Shown here piece by piece: positions 1-6,831 of a stretch of 13,367 bases of DNA (positions are counted from its first letter, which is position 1; the number at the start of each line of letters is the position of its first letter). A model generated the notes under the pieces. It made no database searches and was not told the origin of the DNA. It saw only the letters and a program-made list of their open reading frames with translations. Origin of the DNA: JACJYE01 sp964432875 (GTDB taxonomy: Bacteria > Bacteroidota > Bacteroidia > Chitinophagales > Saprospiraceae); contig CAYSPJ010000133.1 in the NCBI GenBank assembly GCA_964432875.1, forward strand, positions 1-13,367, given 5' to 3'. Both the position numbers and the translations under genes were made by a program.

Positions 1-1
1 A

Positions 2-47
2 GCGGGATGGAGCGAAGCGACATCCCGTCTGAACGAAGTGAAGCGGG
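2..47. repeat. Intergenic hairpin repeat with duplicated loop motif
   Basis: CGGGATG (3-9) and CATCCCG (21-27) form a perfect 7-bp stem around the loop GAGCGAAGCGA. The same CATCCCG arm can instead pair with 41-47 (4 G-C pairs, one G-T, one mismatch, one A-T) around a loop beginning GAACGAAGTG. The two loops are variants of one motif, GArCGAAGyGA, so the element looks like one and a half units of a repeated hairpin and may continue left of the window. It lies outside any gene. It resembles short palindromic intergenic repeats of the REP type, but no family can be named from one copy. Confidence 0.55.
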
Positions 48-155
48 AAGGAAAAAGGGGGGGCTGTCCTGAAATAGATAAAGTTGGGAAGTTGGGCAAA
101 AGCAGATGTTGGGGCATACTTTCGAAACCTCCCCCTTTCCAAAGCGATAAACCAA

Positions 156-189
156 AGCTGCCGCGCTTGGGGATCCAGGCGCGGCAGCT
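156..189 (-). terminator. Putative intrinsic terminator of the leftward T9SS cargo gene
   Basis: AGCTGCCGCGC (156-166) and GCGCGGCAGCT (179-189) form a perfect 11-bp GC-rich stem with a 12-nt loop. It begins 73 nt beyond the stop codon of the leftward gene at 262. Read leftward, the stem is followed by TTTGGTTT, a weak T-tract. The stem and position suit a terminator; the poor T-tract leaves some doubt. The stem is symmetrical and could also stop transcription entering from the left, where it is followed by CTTTGATT. Confidence 0.6.
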
Positions 190-261
190 CTTTGATTGCT
201 CATCGTTTGCCCTATTCAATCGGCAAGCCTGATGCTCAAAAAAGCAAGCAGGCTGCCAAAC

Positions 262-1320
262 TTATCGGCGGATAATCTGGCGCGTATGCTTGAAGCCATT
301 GACGCTCACAGCCAGGCTATAGGCCCCGGCGGGCAGGCGGCGCAAGTCGAGCTGCAAGTTTTGCTCACCGATTTGCACCCCTTGCGAATGGAGCGCCAAC
401 ATGCGCCGCCCATTCATGTCGAACAACTCTAAGTGTACACTTGCTGCCTCTTCCAGGCGGAACAGCACATTGAGGAAATTCTCAACCGGATTGGGGTAAG
501 TGACCAGCTGGATATCCACAAGCTCTTGCGCCTTTACCGAGCTGATGACATTACCTAGCACCAGGATGTCGTCTAGCGAAATCAGGTTGTCGTCAAAGGA
601 ATCATGCAAAAAAGCGACATAGACCGTTTGCCCGGCATAAGCAGCGAGGCTCACGCTATGGGGCTCCAAAACGCCGACGTAAAGGTTGTCACCATCTTCA
701 TAAGTATAGTACTCTTCCAACGTATAGCCATCGGCATGAAGGTAGCCGGGGCTGAAGTTGAAGGCCTCCACGTTTAGCGCATTTTGAGCGGGATCGCTGG
801 CGCCAGGGGGCAGCGGTTCGATCATCTCTGCCGCGACGAAGAGGGTGTCGGCATAAGTGCCCAGGAAAGGATCGATCTCCGTTGTGGAGAGCAACACCTT
901 ATAGCCATCCAGGTAGCGGGGCCCTTGGAAAGAAGCCGACTTCCAATGGAGGGTAGCCTGATCGTCGCCCAAGTGCAAAGGCGGCAAAACCAGCCAGTTC
1001 AAATTTTGAAGGTTGAAGTTCTCCAGCCAGGAAGAGCTTGCCAATACTACATTCACCAGCGAATCAGGCGTTTCATCTGGCTCGGCAAAGTCCACTGATA
1101 AATACCAGTTTCCCGGGCGGTTGTTGGCGGCAGTCGCGCCATCAGCATCCAGATTGATCCAGATGCTATCGCTGCCGTAGGCGAGCTCATCCACGAATTC
1201 GAGGAAGCGCTCTTCCCAGTTGCCCTGGAAATTTTCGTAAACCAGGGTATCCAGTTGAGCAGTTAGCGAAAGGGGCAGCACTAGTAAAAACAGTGCAGAT
1301 AGTTTGTAAATACGCATCAT
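262..1320 (-). CDS. Secreted T9SS-sorted protein with choice-of-anchor J-like domain
   Basis: A 352-aa exported protein. Residues 1-21 form a classical signal peptide (basic MMRIYK, then a Leu-rich core ending near LTAQ). Residues 22 to about 257 read like a choice-of-anchor J / cleaved-adhesin beta-sandwich: an early ENFQGN, a central WLVLPPLHLG, a DGYKVLLS strand, and a late AGQTVYVAFLHDSFDDN followed by LDDILV. The last roughly 80 residues are a type A T9SS C-terminal sorting domain, opening with YPNP (275-278) and containing ELFDMNGR and LPAGAYSL. By family knowledge it crosses the inner membrane by Sec, then the outer membrane by T9SS, where the C-terminal domain is removed and the protein is released or anchored. 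No catalytic motif is visible, so the ligand is unknown; adhesion or glycan binding is only a guess. It is monocistronic, divergent from the gene at 1501, and probably terminated by the hairpin at 156-189. Confidence 0.9.
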   Translation of the reverse strand: MMRIYKLSALFLLVLPLSLTAQLDTLVYENFQGNWEERFLEFVDELAYGSDSIWINLDADGATAANNRPGNWYLSVDFAEPDETPDSLVNVVLASSSWLENFNLQNLNWLVLPPLHLGDDQATLHWKSASFQGPRYLDGYKVLLSTTEIDPFLGTYADTLFVAAEMIEPLPPGASDPAQNALNVEAFNFSPGYLHADGYTLEEYYTYEDGDNLYVGVLEPHSVSLAAYAGQTVYVAFLHDSFDDNLISLDDILVLGNVISSVKAQELVDIQLVTYPNPVENFLNVLFRLEEAASVHLELFDMNGRRMLALHSQGVQIGEQNLQLDLRRLPAGAYSLAVSVNGFKHTRQIIRR

Positions 1321-1500
1321 GAGTTTGGATTTTGATGAATAAATCGTGTTCAGTATAGCTCAAAGAAATCATGGCGACTGGCTCATTCAGCGCCATGAGT
1401 AACTAAAGATAAGGAAATTATTTAGAATCACCGGCAGCAGGGCTGGAATTTATGGAAATTTTTCTTACTTTACGGGCTAAACATTGCGGAATAAATACAG
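1321..1500. other. Divergent intergenic region between two secreted-protein genes
   Basis: This 180-nt AT-richer spacer must hold promoters for both flanking genes. Only partial matches to the Bacteroidota -7 element TAnnTTTG are present. Rightward there is TACTTTAC (1466-1473), about 27 nt before the ATG. Leftward there are TATCTTTA (minus strand of 1404-1411) and TTTCTTTG (minus strand of 1361-1368). None has a convincing -33 partner, so no promoter is called. Confidence 0.4.
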
Positions 1501-2592
1501 ATGATGATAAAACTGCGCTATTTTACTGCCACAACGATGTTATTGATGCTGTCCCTCCTGGCGGCGCCAGCCCAAAGGGCTGAAATCCGCGGCGTTTATG
1601 GCAATCCCGAGGCTTTCTGGTCAAAAGGCTTGAAACTGGACGAGTTGGGCGTCAACGCCATTTTTGTACATGGCTATGCTGTCAATGAAGCCCTCATTGC
1701 GCGCGCCCGCGAGGAGGGGCTTAAAGTTTATGCTGAATTCCCCACCCTGAATGGCAAAGGCTATGTTGAGCAGCACCCCGAGGCCTGGGCGGTCAATGAA
1801 AAGGGTGAACAGGTTGAAGCCGCCGATTGGTTTATGGGGGTATGCCCTACTGAACCGGGTTTCCGGCACTACCGCATGCAACAACTCCGGGAGTTATTGC
1901 AGCGCCTGGATGTCGACGGCGTCTGGATGGATTATGTACACTGGCATGCCCAGTTTGAAACACCGGCCCCCATCCTGCCAGAGACCTGCTTTTGCGGCCA
2001 CTGCCTGACGGCTTTCCAGGCGGCGAGCGGTATCGCCCTCCCCGACGGCAGCACGCCGGAAAAAGCCGCCTGGATATTGAGCCAAGCCGAGCGGGAATGG
2101 CGCGACTGGCGCGCCGCAGTGATTGCCGGCTGGGCACGCGACATGAAAACGATCATCCAGCAAGTCAAGCCCGAAACCCTGCTGGGGCTATACCACTGCC
2201 CTTGGCAAGACGAAGAATACGCCGGTGCCCGCCGCCGGATATTGGGGCTGGATTACCAATTGTTGCGCCCCTATATTGATGTCTTTTCGCCCATGGTTTA
2301 CCACGCCCACCTGCACCGCCGCCCAGAATGGATACAAGAAAACATCGAGTGGTTCTGCCAGGAGTTGTCCATCCAAGCCGGCGAATATCCCAAAGTGTGG
2401 CCTATCGTGCAAGCCTACAACCAGCCGCGGGTCATCACGGCCGAGGAATTTGGAGCGGTGCTGCGCCATGGCCTAAGCGGGCAAGCCAGTGGCCTGATGA
2501 TGTTTACCACCTATGCCGTAGCAGAAGATGAGGAGAAAACAGCGATGATGAAAAAAATCTATCAAGCATGGCAAGCCAAGGCTCAGGATTGA
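1501..2592 (+). CDS. Secreted TIM-barrel glycoside-hydrolase-like protein
   Basis: A 363-aa protein with a signal peptide (about residues 1-24, ending AAPAQ). The mature part shows the rhythm of a (beta/alpha)8 barrel: IRGVYG, VNAIFVHG, LKVYAEFP, DGVWMDYVHWH, TLLGLYH, YIDVFSPMVYH, KVWPIVQAY and GLMMFTTY fit strands 1 to 8. D144, in DGVWMDY at the end of strand 4, is the best catalytic-acid candidate; D260 and E79 also sit at strand ends. A CxCxxC motif (C163, C165, C168) after strand 4 is typical of hypothetical glycosyl hydrolase families of the GHL type, in which such a loop follows a Gly-Phe/Trp-Asp strand. That suggests hydrolysis or binding of a polysaccharide in the periplasm or outside the cell; the substrate cannot be told. 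There is no T9SS tail. Start: ATG ATG at 1501; either Met gives the same signal peptide. An enzymatically inactive barrel is possible. Confidence 0.75.
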   Translation: MMIKLRYFTATTMLLMLSLLAAPAQRAEIRGVYGNPEAFWSKGLKLDELGVNAIFVHGYAVNEALIARAREEGLKVYAEFPTLNGKGYVEQHPEAWAVNEKGEQVEAADWFMGVCPTEPGFRHYRMQQLRELLQRLDVDGVWMDYVHWHAQFETPAPILPETCFCGHCLTAFQAASGIALPDGSTPEKAAWILSQAEREWRDWRAAVIAGWARDMKTIIQQVKPETLLGLYHCPWQDEEYAGARRRILGLDYQLLRPYIDVFSPMVYHAHLHRRPEWIQENIEWFCQELSIQAGEYPKVWPIVQAYNQPRVITAEEFGAVLRHGLSGQASGLMMFTTYAVAEDEEKTAMMKKIYQAWQAKAQD

Positions 2593-2618
2593 TTTTTTTC
2601 CGAAATATTGGCATTCCC

Positions 2619-2650
2619 TTTCGCCTGCCAAGTTGGTTCAAGTATATTTG
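2619..2650 (+). promoter_or_regulatory. Bacteroidota-type promoter of the lipoprotein gene
   Basis: TATATTTG (2643-2650) is an exact TAnnTTTG -7 element. TTTC (2619-2622), one base off the -33 element TTTG, lies 20 nt upstream, which is the expected spacing. Transcription would start near 2655, leaving a leader of roughly 20 nt before the ATG at 2675. The site lies in the short gap after the glycoside-hydrolase-like gene, so the lipoprotein gene can be transcribed independently. Confidence 0.65.
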
Positions 2651-2674
2651 TGGCCTTTAACCAACCTGTGAAAT

Positions 2675-3178
2675 ATGAAGCTTGCGAAACTTTGCGTCCT
2701 ACTGGCATCAATACTGGTGCTGGCCGATTGCCAGCCGTCCAAAGGGGAGAAAGAGGCGGACACCCCACCCGCAGTACCGCTGAAAGAAGCCCTGCCCGGC
2801 ACCTGGGAATCGGTATCGGTCAAGGTAGTGGTCCATACGGCAGAAGGGACTGATACCAGCTATGTATTTGAGGTGCTGGAAGAAGAATGGCCCACCCGCC
2901 TGGGCATGAAGCCTATCCGCACCTATTTTCACCCCGACAACACTTACCGCCAGGAGTTCATCGACGTGACGGATAAAGTCATCAACGTCGCACGCGGCAT
3001 GTGGAACACCTTTGGCGACACCCTGATGCTGATCGAGCCGGATGCCACTTATCAGTACATCATCACCCCCACCAAGGGCATGGCGGAGTTTCGGGCAGTG
3101 CTCGATTGGGATGGCGATGGCCAGGAAGATGATGAGTATCTCGGCATCCACCGGCGCATCAGTATGGGGGTAGAATAA
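2675..3178 (+). CDS. Small putative lipoprotein with lipocalin-like opening
   Basis: A 167-aa protein of unrecognised family. The N-terminus (MKLAK, then a Leu/Val-rich core) ends in LADC with Cys19, which reads as a lipoprotein signal peptide. Asp at position -1 is unusual, since Gly, Ala or Ser is the norm there, so lipidation is likely but not certain. After the Cys comes a charged QPSKGEKEAD stretch, as seen at the start of many Bacteroidota lipoproteins. The mature part begins LPGTWESVSV, then has several amphipathic strands (TYRQEFIDV, GDTLMLIE, YQYIITP) and DWDGDGQEDDEYLG near the end. The 'LpGtWe' opening recalls lipocalin-like lipoproteins of this phylum, which are small beta-barrels of mostly unknown ligand. 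The Asp-rich DGDGQEDD could bind a cation, but a single loop is weak evidence. It has its own promoter and is followed 71 nt later by the exonuclease gene. Confidence 0.75.
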   Translation: MKLAKLCVLLASILVLADCQPSKGEKEADTPPAVPLKEALPGTWESVSVKVVVHTAEGTDTSYVFEVLEEEWPTRLGMKPIRTYFHPDNTYRQEFIDVTDKVINVARGMWNTFGDTLMLIEPDATYQYIITPTKGMAEFRAVLDWDGDGQEDDEYLGIHRRISMGVE

Positions 3179-3249
3179 GAGAAAGTCAAGAAAAAAGGCA
3201 CCGAAGCAAGGGCGCACGCTATAGAATTTGTAACTTCCCCCCCAAAAAG

Positions 3250-3861
3250 ATGAACTATCTGGTAATCGACTTGGAGATGACCGGGGGGGACCCCTCCTGG
3301 CATGAGATTATCCAAATTGGGGCAGTGCTCTATACCGAGGGCTGGCAGGAACTGGGGCGCTACAAAACGCTGGTATATCCCGAAAATGAAGAGGCTTTCT
3401 CCAAACCTTCCGAAGCCGTGCATGGCATCAGTTTGGACGAACTCAAAGATGCGCCCATGCTGGATGATGTGTTGCCCGAATTTGAGGAGTGGATGTTAGG
3501 CTGCCGCAAGCTCAAATCAGACCCTTATGACAACCCCCGCCTGCTGAAACACACGATGATAACCGGCTTGGGCATCGTCAATGATTATGCCTTCCTGCGG
3601 GCGGCCTATGGCATCGTAAACCGCCCCTGGCCTTTCAGCTACCGCCTGCTGGACTTGCAAACCCTCACTCATACGCTCTTCCCCATTTTCCGGCAGGCCG
3701 GCCTGGCGGTACCCACGCGGCAAAGCCTGGAAGCCATCGCTGGCTTCTTTGGCCTGGAACGGGAAAGCGATGAACACGACGCCCTGGAAGATGCCGTGCT
3801 GACCGGCCGCTGTTTCCAGGAATTGATGCAGATGGTCCAAGCGCTGAAATACGAACCATGA
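3250..3861 (+). CDS. DEDDh-family 3'-5' exonuclease
   Basis: A 203-aa soluble protein of the exonuclease superfamily that includes RNase T and the DNA polymerase III proofreading subunit. All five catalytic residues are visible: D7 and E9 in VIDLEMTG (Exo I), D112 in NDYAFL (Exo II), and H176 with D181 in EHDALED (Exo III). HGISLDELKDAP (58-69) and LLDLQTL (133-139) are further family hallmarks. It should remove nucleotides from the 3' end of DNA or RNA using two metal ions. The substrate cannot be inferred, since no polymerase, helicase or UvrC domain is fused. Between Exo I and Exo II is an extra polar segment (RKLKSDPYDNPRLLK) before the Asp helix. Its stop overlaps the next start by 4 nt (ATGA), so it is translationally linked to the histidine kinase, an unexpected partner. 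The short leader has only a weak promoter match (TAGAATTTG, one base too long). Confidence 0.88.
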   Translation: MNYLVIDLEMTGGDPSWHEIIQIGAVLYTEGWQELGRYKTLVYPENEEAFSKPSEAVHGISLDELKDAPMLDDVLPEFEEWMLGCRKLKSDPYDNPRLLKHTMITGLGIVNDYAFLRAAYGIVNRPWPFSYRLLDLQTLTHTLFPIFRQAGLAVPTRQSLEAIAGFFGLERESDEHDALEDAVLTGRCFQELMQMVQALKYEP

Positions 3862-4841
3862 ACCCAGCGGCGCTCCACGAAGCTATCCTCCAGGGCCTCC
3901 CCTATGGCATCCTCGCCATCGGACCAGCAGGGCAGATATTGTTTCACAACGAAATGAGCCTGGCTTTACTGAGCATAAAGGCCGCAAGCGGCTTGGCAGA
4001 TTTATCCCAACTGGATAGCCTGCCGGAGCTCAGCGCTGCCCTGCAGGAGAGCAGGAAAACGCAGCCGGCCTCCCCTTTCCAGCTATTTGCCGTGCCTTTC
4101 GGAGCGCTATTCCTGAATTTCCAGGCCCGCCCCCTGCCCGCCGGCGGGCTGATCCTATCCATTGAGGATGTGACGCGCTCCCGGCAGGCTGAGCGCCATA
4201 CCTTGCGCACCATCCTTGATGCTCAGGAAGGCCAGCGGCGCAAGCTCTCCAAGGAAATGCACGATGGCATCGGCCCGCTCATCTCCACCATCAAACTCAA
4301 CCTGGATGCCCTGGCCATGGAAATCGGGCAGCCCAGCCCAAAGGCCAGCCAAATGATCGAATCTATCACTGAGCTGCTGCAGACCATGTCCAAGGATATC
4401 CGCAGTATCTCCCACAACCTCATGCCCAGCGTATTAGTCGATTTTGGGCTGGTGGCCGCGCTGGAAAACCTGTGCCAACGGGTCAATAGCAGCGGTAAAG
4501 TACAAGCAAATTTTTTCCATGCCGGCATGAAAGAGCGCCTCGACCCCAAGCTCGCTCTGGGGATGTACCGCATCGCTCAGGAATTGATGCACAATGCCGT
4601 CAAACACGCCCGCGCCGATGTCATCAACGTACAGTTGATCAAACATCCTGATTCGATTGTCTTAATGGTGGAAGATGACGGCATCGGCTTTCAGCCGCAG
4701 GAGCTGGAAGAAAGGCCAGATAAAGGTATTGGCCTACAAAATATTCAAACCCGGGCTAAATCGTTGGGCGGCACTTTTTTATTGGAATCGCAGCCAGGAG
4801 CTGGGGTGCTGGCCACCGTTGAAGTGCCGCTGAAAATCTGA
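3858..4841 (+). CDS. Soluble PAS-type sensor histidine kinase, HisKA_3 family
   Basis: A 327-aa kinase. Residues 1 to about 110 read as a PAS-like sensor (LPYGILAIGPAGQILFHNEMS near the start, LILSIEDVTRSRQAE at the end). Residues 120-190 form the HisKA_3 dimerisation helices with the phosphoacceptor H135 in LSKEMHDGIGP. Residues 230-325 form the HATPase domain: N246 in the N-box QELMHNAVKHA, VEDDGIGF (271-278) as G1, and GIGLQNIQTRA (290-300) as G2. No signal peptide or membrane helix is present, so it should sense a cytoplasmic signal and pass phosphate to a NarL-type regulator. The gene 5 nt downstream encodes exactly that. Its ATG lies inside the exonuclease's last codons, and this start leaves the PAS region complete. 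The PAS fold shows no Cys or His arrangement that would predict a haem or flavin cofactor; the ligand is unknown. Confidence 0.93.
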   Translation: MNPAALHEAILQGLPYGILAIGPAGQILFHNEMSLALLSIKAASGLADLSQLDSLPELSAALQESRKTQPASPFQLFAVPFGALFLNFQARPLPAGGLILSIEDVTRSRQAERHTLRTILDAQEGQRRKLSKEMHDGIGPLISTIKLNLDALAMEIGQPSPKASQMIESITELLQTMSKDIRSISHNLMPSVLVDFGLVAALENLCQRVNSSGKVQANFFHAGMKERLDPKLALGMYRIAQELMHNAVKHARADVINVQLIKHPDSIVLMVEDDGIGFQPQELEERPDKGIGLQNIQTRAKSLGGTFLLESQPGAGVLATVEVPLKI

Positions 4842-4846
4842 AAGGA

Positions 4847-5494
4847 ATGATTAAAATCATCGTTGCTGACGACCATCGCGTCTTTCGCGAAGGTATCGTC
4901 TCCATCCTGGAGCATACCGAAGATATCGAAGTAGTAGCGCAGGCCCGCGATGGCAAAGAAGTATTGGAACAGCTTCAACGCACCAAACCCGACCTCATCC
5001 TGATGGATATCACCATGGGCAATGCCGGAGGGATCGAAACGACCCAGCTGGCCCGCCAGATCAATCCCGAGATTAAGGTACTGATCTTATCCATGCATTC
5101 GGAAAGCAGCTATATCGTCAAAGCGATGGAAGCTGGTGCCTCGGGCTATTTACTCAAAGATGCCGGCAGCCAGGAGCTGGTCAGCGCTATCCGGGCGGTT
5201 GCGCAGGGCAGCATCTACCTGAGCAGCCAGGCTTCGGCTACTTTAATCGATCAGTTGTTGGCAAAAAACAAAAAACCTGCGGAGCGCAAAGAAGGCATCC
5301 CGTTGACGCGGCGGGAAATCGAAGTCCTCAAACTCATCGTTGAGGAATACTCTAATGCGGAAATCGCCCAGCAACTATTCATCAGTATCCGTACGGTTGA
5401 CACCCACCGGCGCAACTTACTGGAAAAGCTTGGTGTTAAAAACACAGCAGGCCTGGTTAAGTATGCCATCAAACACGGGCTGGCAGAAGGCTAA
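4847..5494 (+). CDS. NarL/LuxR-family response regulator
   Basis: A 215-aa two-domain regulator. The receiver domain (1-120) has the acidic pair D8/D9, the phosphoacceptor D54 in LILMDITMG, the switch residue S82 in LILSMHS and the conserved K104 in YLLKDA. The LuxR-type helix-turn-helix (about 152-215) has LTRREIEVLKLI, NAEIAQQLFIS and TVDTHRRNLLEKLGV, the last being the recognition helix. By family knowledge, phosphorylation by the partner kinase drives dimerisation and DNA binding. It starts 5 nt after the kinase stop, so the two form one transcript and a cognate pair. No target genes are evident; a nearby 9-bp direct repeat upstream of the sigma gene (6726-6749) is one candidate binding site, on position alone. 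Confidence 0.95.
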   Translation: MIKIIVADDHRVFREGIVSILEHTEDIEVVAQARDGKEVLEQLQRTKPDLILMDITMGNAGGIETTQLARQINPEIKVLILSMHSESSYIVKAMEAGASGYLLKDAGSQELVSAIRAVAQGSIYLSSQASATLIDQLLAKNKKPAERKEGIPLTRREIEVLKLIVEEYSNAEIAQQLFISIRTVDTHRRNLLEKLGVKNTAGLVKYAIKHGLAEG

Positions 5495-5557
5495 TCCCGC
5501 TGGGGCCAGCATCTATGATCCGATTATTGACGGCAAAGGCCAAAAAACTGGCAAAAC

Positions 5558-6703
5558 ATGAATACATCCTGGTCACTCAAGGTTTTCCGCCTCGCGGGCA
5601 TTAATGTTTATTTACACTGGACCTTCCTGATTTTGCTGGCCTGGATTTTCCTGGCGGGCATGGGCGGCGGCAAGCCACTGGGCGAAGCGCTGATCCCCAT
5701 CGCTTTTATCCTGTCCCTTTTCGCCTGTGTGCTGCTACATGAATACGGCCATGCCCTGGCTGCCCGGCGCTACGGCATCGGCACCGAACACATCACGCTG
5801 CTCCCCATCGGGGGGATCGCCAGCCTGGAGAAAATGCCGGAAGACCCCAAACAAGAACTGGTCGTCGCCTTGGCCGGGCCCGCGGTCAACCTGGTCATCG
5901 CCGCCATGCTATTGATGTATTTCCTGGCCGCCGGACGCCCCCTGGAGCTGCACCTCTGGCAAGATGCCAGCCTCCTGACCGAAGGCAAATACTTGCCCTT
6001 TCTCTTATTGATCAACCTCATGCTGTTGGGTTTCAACCTTATCCCGGCATTCCCGATGGATGGCGGCCGGGTGCTGCGCGCCTTGCTATCGATGCGCCAA
6101 ACCCGGGCCGAAGCCACCCGCTTGGCCGCCCGCATCGGGCAATTCCTCGCCATCGGTTTCGTTTTTGTGGGCCTGATGTACAATTTTTTCCTCATCATCA
6201 TCGGCATGTTCATTTTCCTGGGGGCCAGCGGCGAGGCAAATTACGAGACCCAGCGTTCGATCCTCGCTAAGCTCAGCGTACGGGACGTACTCATGCAGCA
6301 GTTTACCTTGCTCCACGCCTGGGAAACGATCGGGCGCGCCATCGAAATTTTGCTCGACGGACAGGAAAAGGACTTCGTCGTCACTGAAAATAATGACATC
6401 ATCGGCACCTTATCGCGTGATGACCTCATTAAGGGCCTGCAGCAGTTCGGCAGCGAGCAGCGCATCAAAAGCATCCTCAATGCTGATTGGTTGGCCCTCC
6501 GTCCGGAAATGGGGCTGAACGAAGCCTACGAAGAAATGGCGAAGCGCAAACTGTCTATTTGCCCGGTTTTAGAAGACGGGCGCCTCATCGGCGTGCTCAA
6601 CCAGGAAAACATCCTGGAAGCCGTCATGATTGAAAATGCCAGGCAAAGCGGCAGCCGCCGCAACAGCCCTGAGCCTGAAGATAGCAAAAACGGTTTTTTC
6701 TAA
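5558..6703 (+). CDS. Site-2 protease family (M50) membrane metalloprotease with CBS pair
   Basis: A 381-aa integral membrane zinc protease that cuts inside or next to membrane helices. HEYGH (61-65) supplies two zinc ligands and the catalytic Glu62. NLIPAFPMDGGRVLRAL (160-176) carries the third ligand, D168. LPIGGIASLEKMPEDP (82-97) and ALAGPAVNLVIA (104-115) are further hallmarks. Hydrophobic segments lie near 17-34, 43-60, 102-124, 145-160 and 193-222, giving about six spans. The cytoplasmic tail from about 240 holds two CBS motifs: one through FVVTENNDIIGTLSRDDL, the second through CPVLEDGRLIGVLNQENI. CBS pairs usually bind adenine nucleotides, so activity may follow energy state. The layout matches the SpoIVFB / Mj0392-like subgroup. 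It follows the response regulator by 63 nt and precedes an ECF sigma gene. Family members often release sigma factors or their inhibitors, but no substrate is identified here. Confidence 0.93.
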   Translation: MNTSWSLKVFRLAGINVYLHWTFLILLAWIFLAGMGGGKPLGEALIPIAFILSLFACVLLHEYGHALAARRYGIGTEHITLLPIGGIASLEKMPEDPKQELVVALAGPAVNLVIAAMLLMYFLAAGRPLELHLWQDASLLTEGKYLPFLLLINLMLLGFNLIPAFPMDGGRVLRALLSMRQTRAEATRLAARIGQFLAIGFVFVGLMYNFFLIIIGMFIFLGASGEANYETQRSILAKLSVRDVLMQQFTLLHAWETIGRAIEILLDGQEKDFVVTENNDIIGTLSRDDLIKGLQQFGSEQRIKSILNADWLALRPEMGLNEAYEEMAKRKLSICPVLEDGRLIGVLNQENILEAVMIENARQSGSRRNSPEPEDSKNGFF

Positions 6704-6725
6704 GAGATTCTCGTAGAAGTAAGCA

Positions 6726-6749
6726 AAAATACGCAAGCTTAAAATACGC
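6726..6749 (+). repeat. Pair of 9-bp direct repeats upstream of the sigma-factor promoter
   Basis: AAAATACGC occurs at 6726-6734 and again at 6741-6749, 15 nt apart start to start, in the 107-nt gap before the sigma gene. The pair lies about 35-57 nt upstream of the -7 element at 6783, where an activator could bind. A spacing of 15 nt is about one and a half helical turns, so two bound subunits would not face the same side. Chance duplication in AT-rich DNA is possible. Confidence 0.35.
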
Positions 6750-6782
6750 CTTTATCAGCTGTGCAGTGCCTGCCCGGAAGGT

Positions 6783-6790
6783 TAATTTTG
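6783..6790 (+). promoter_or_regulatory. Candidate -7 promoter element of the sigma-factor gene
   Basis: TAATTTTG matches the Bacteroidota -7 consensus TAnnTTTG exactly and lies 41 nt before the ATG at 6832. No clear TTTG sits at -33 with a 19-21 nt spacer, which may mean the promoter needs an activator. The predicted start near 6795 leaves room for a leader of about 37 nt. Confidence 0.5.
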
Positions 6791-6831
6791 TGGGGTGAAT
6801 TTTAAAAGCTGTGGTGCAGCGAAAACCTAAC

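Noticed and set aside
1321..1500. Defined promoters in the divergent spacer
   Set aside because: Only 6-7 of 8 matches to the -7 element and no -33 partners, so no promoter feature is claimed.
6811..6831. GTG start at 6811 for the sigma factor
   Set aside because: It adds seven residues without family support, while ATG 6832 leaves a normal ECF N-terminus and a reasonable leader.
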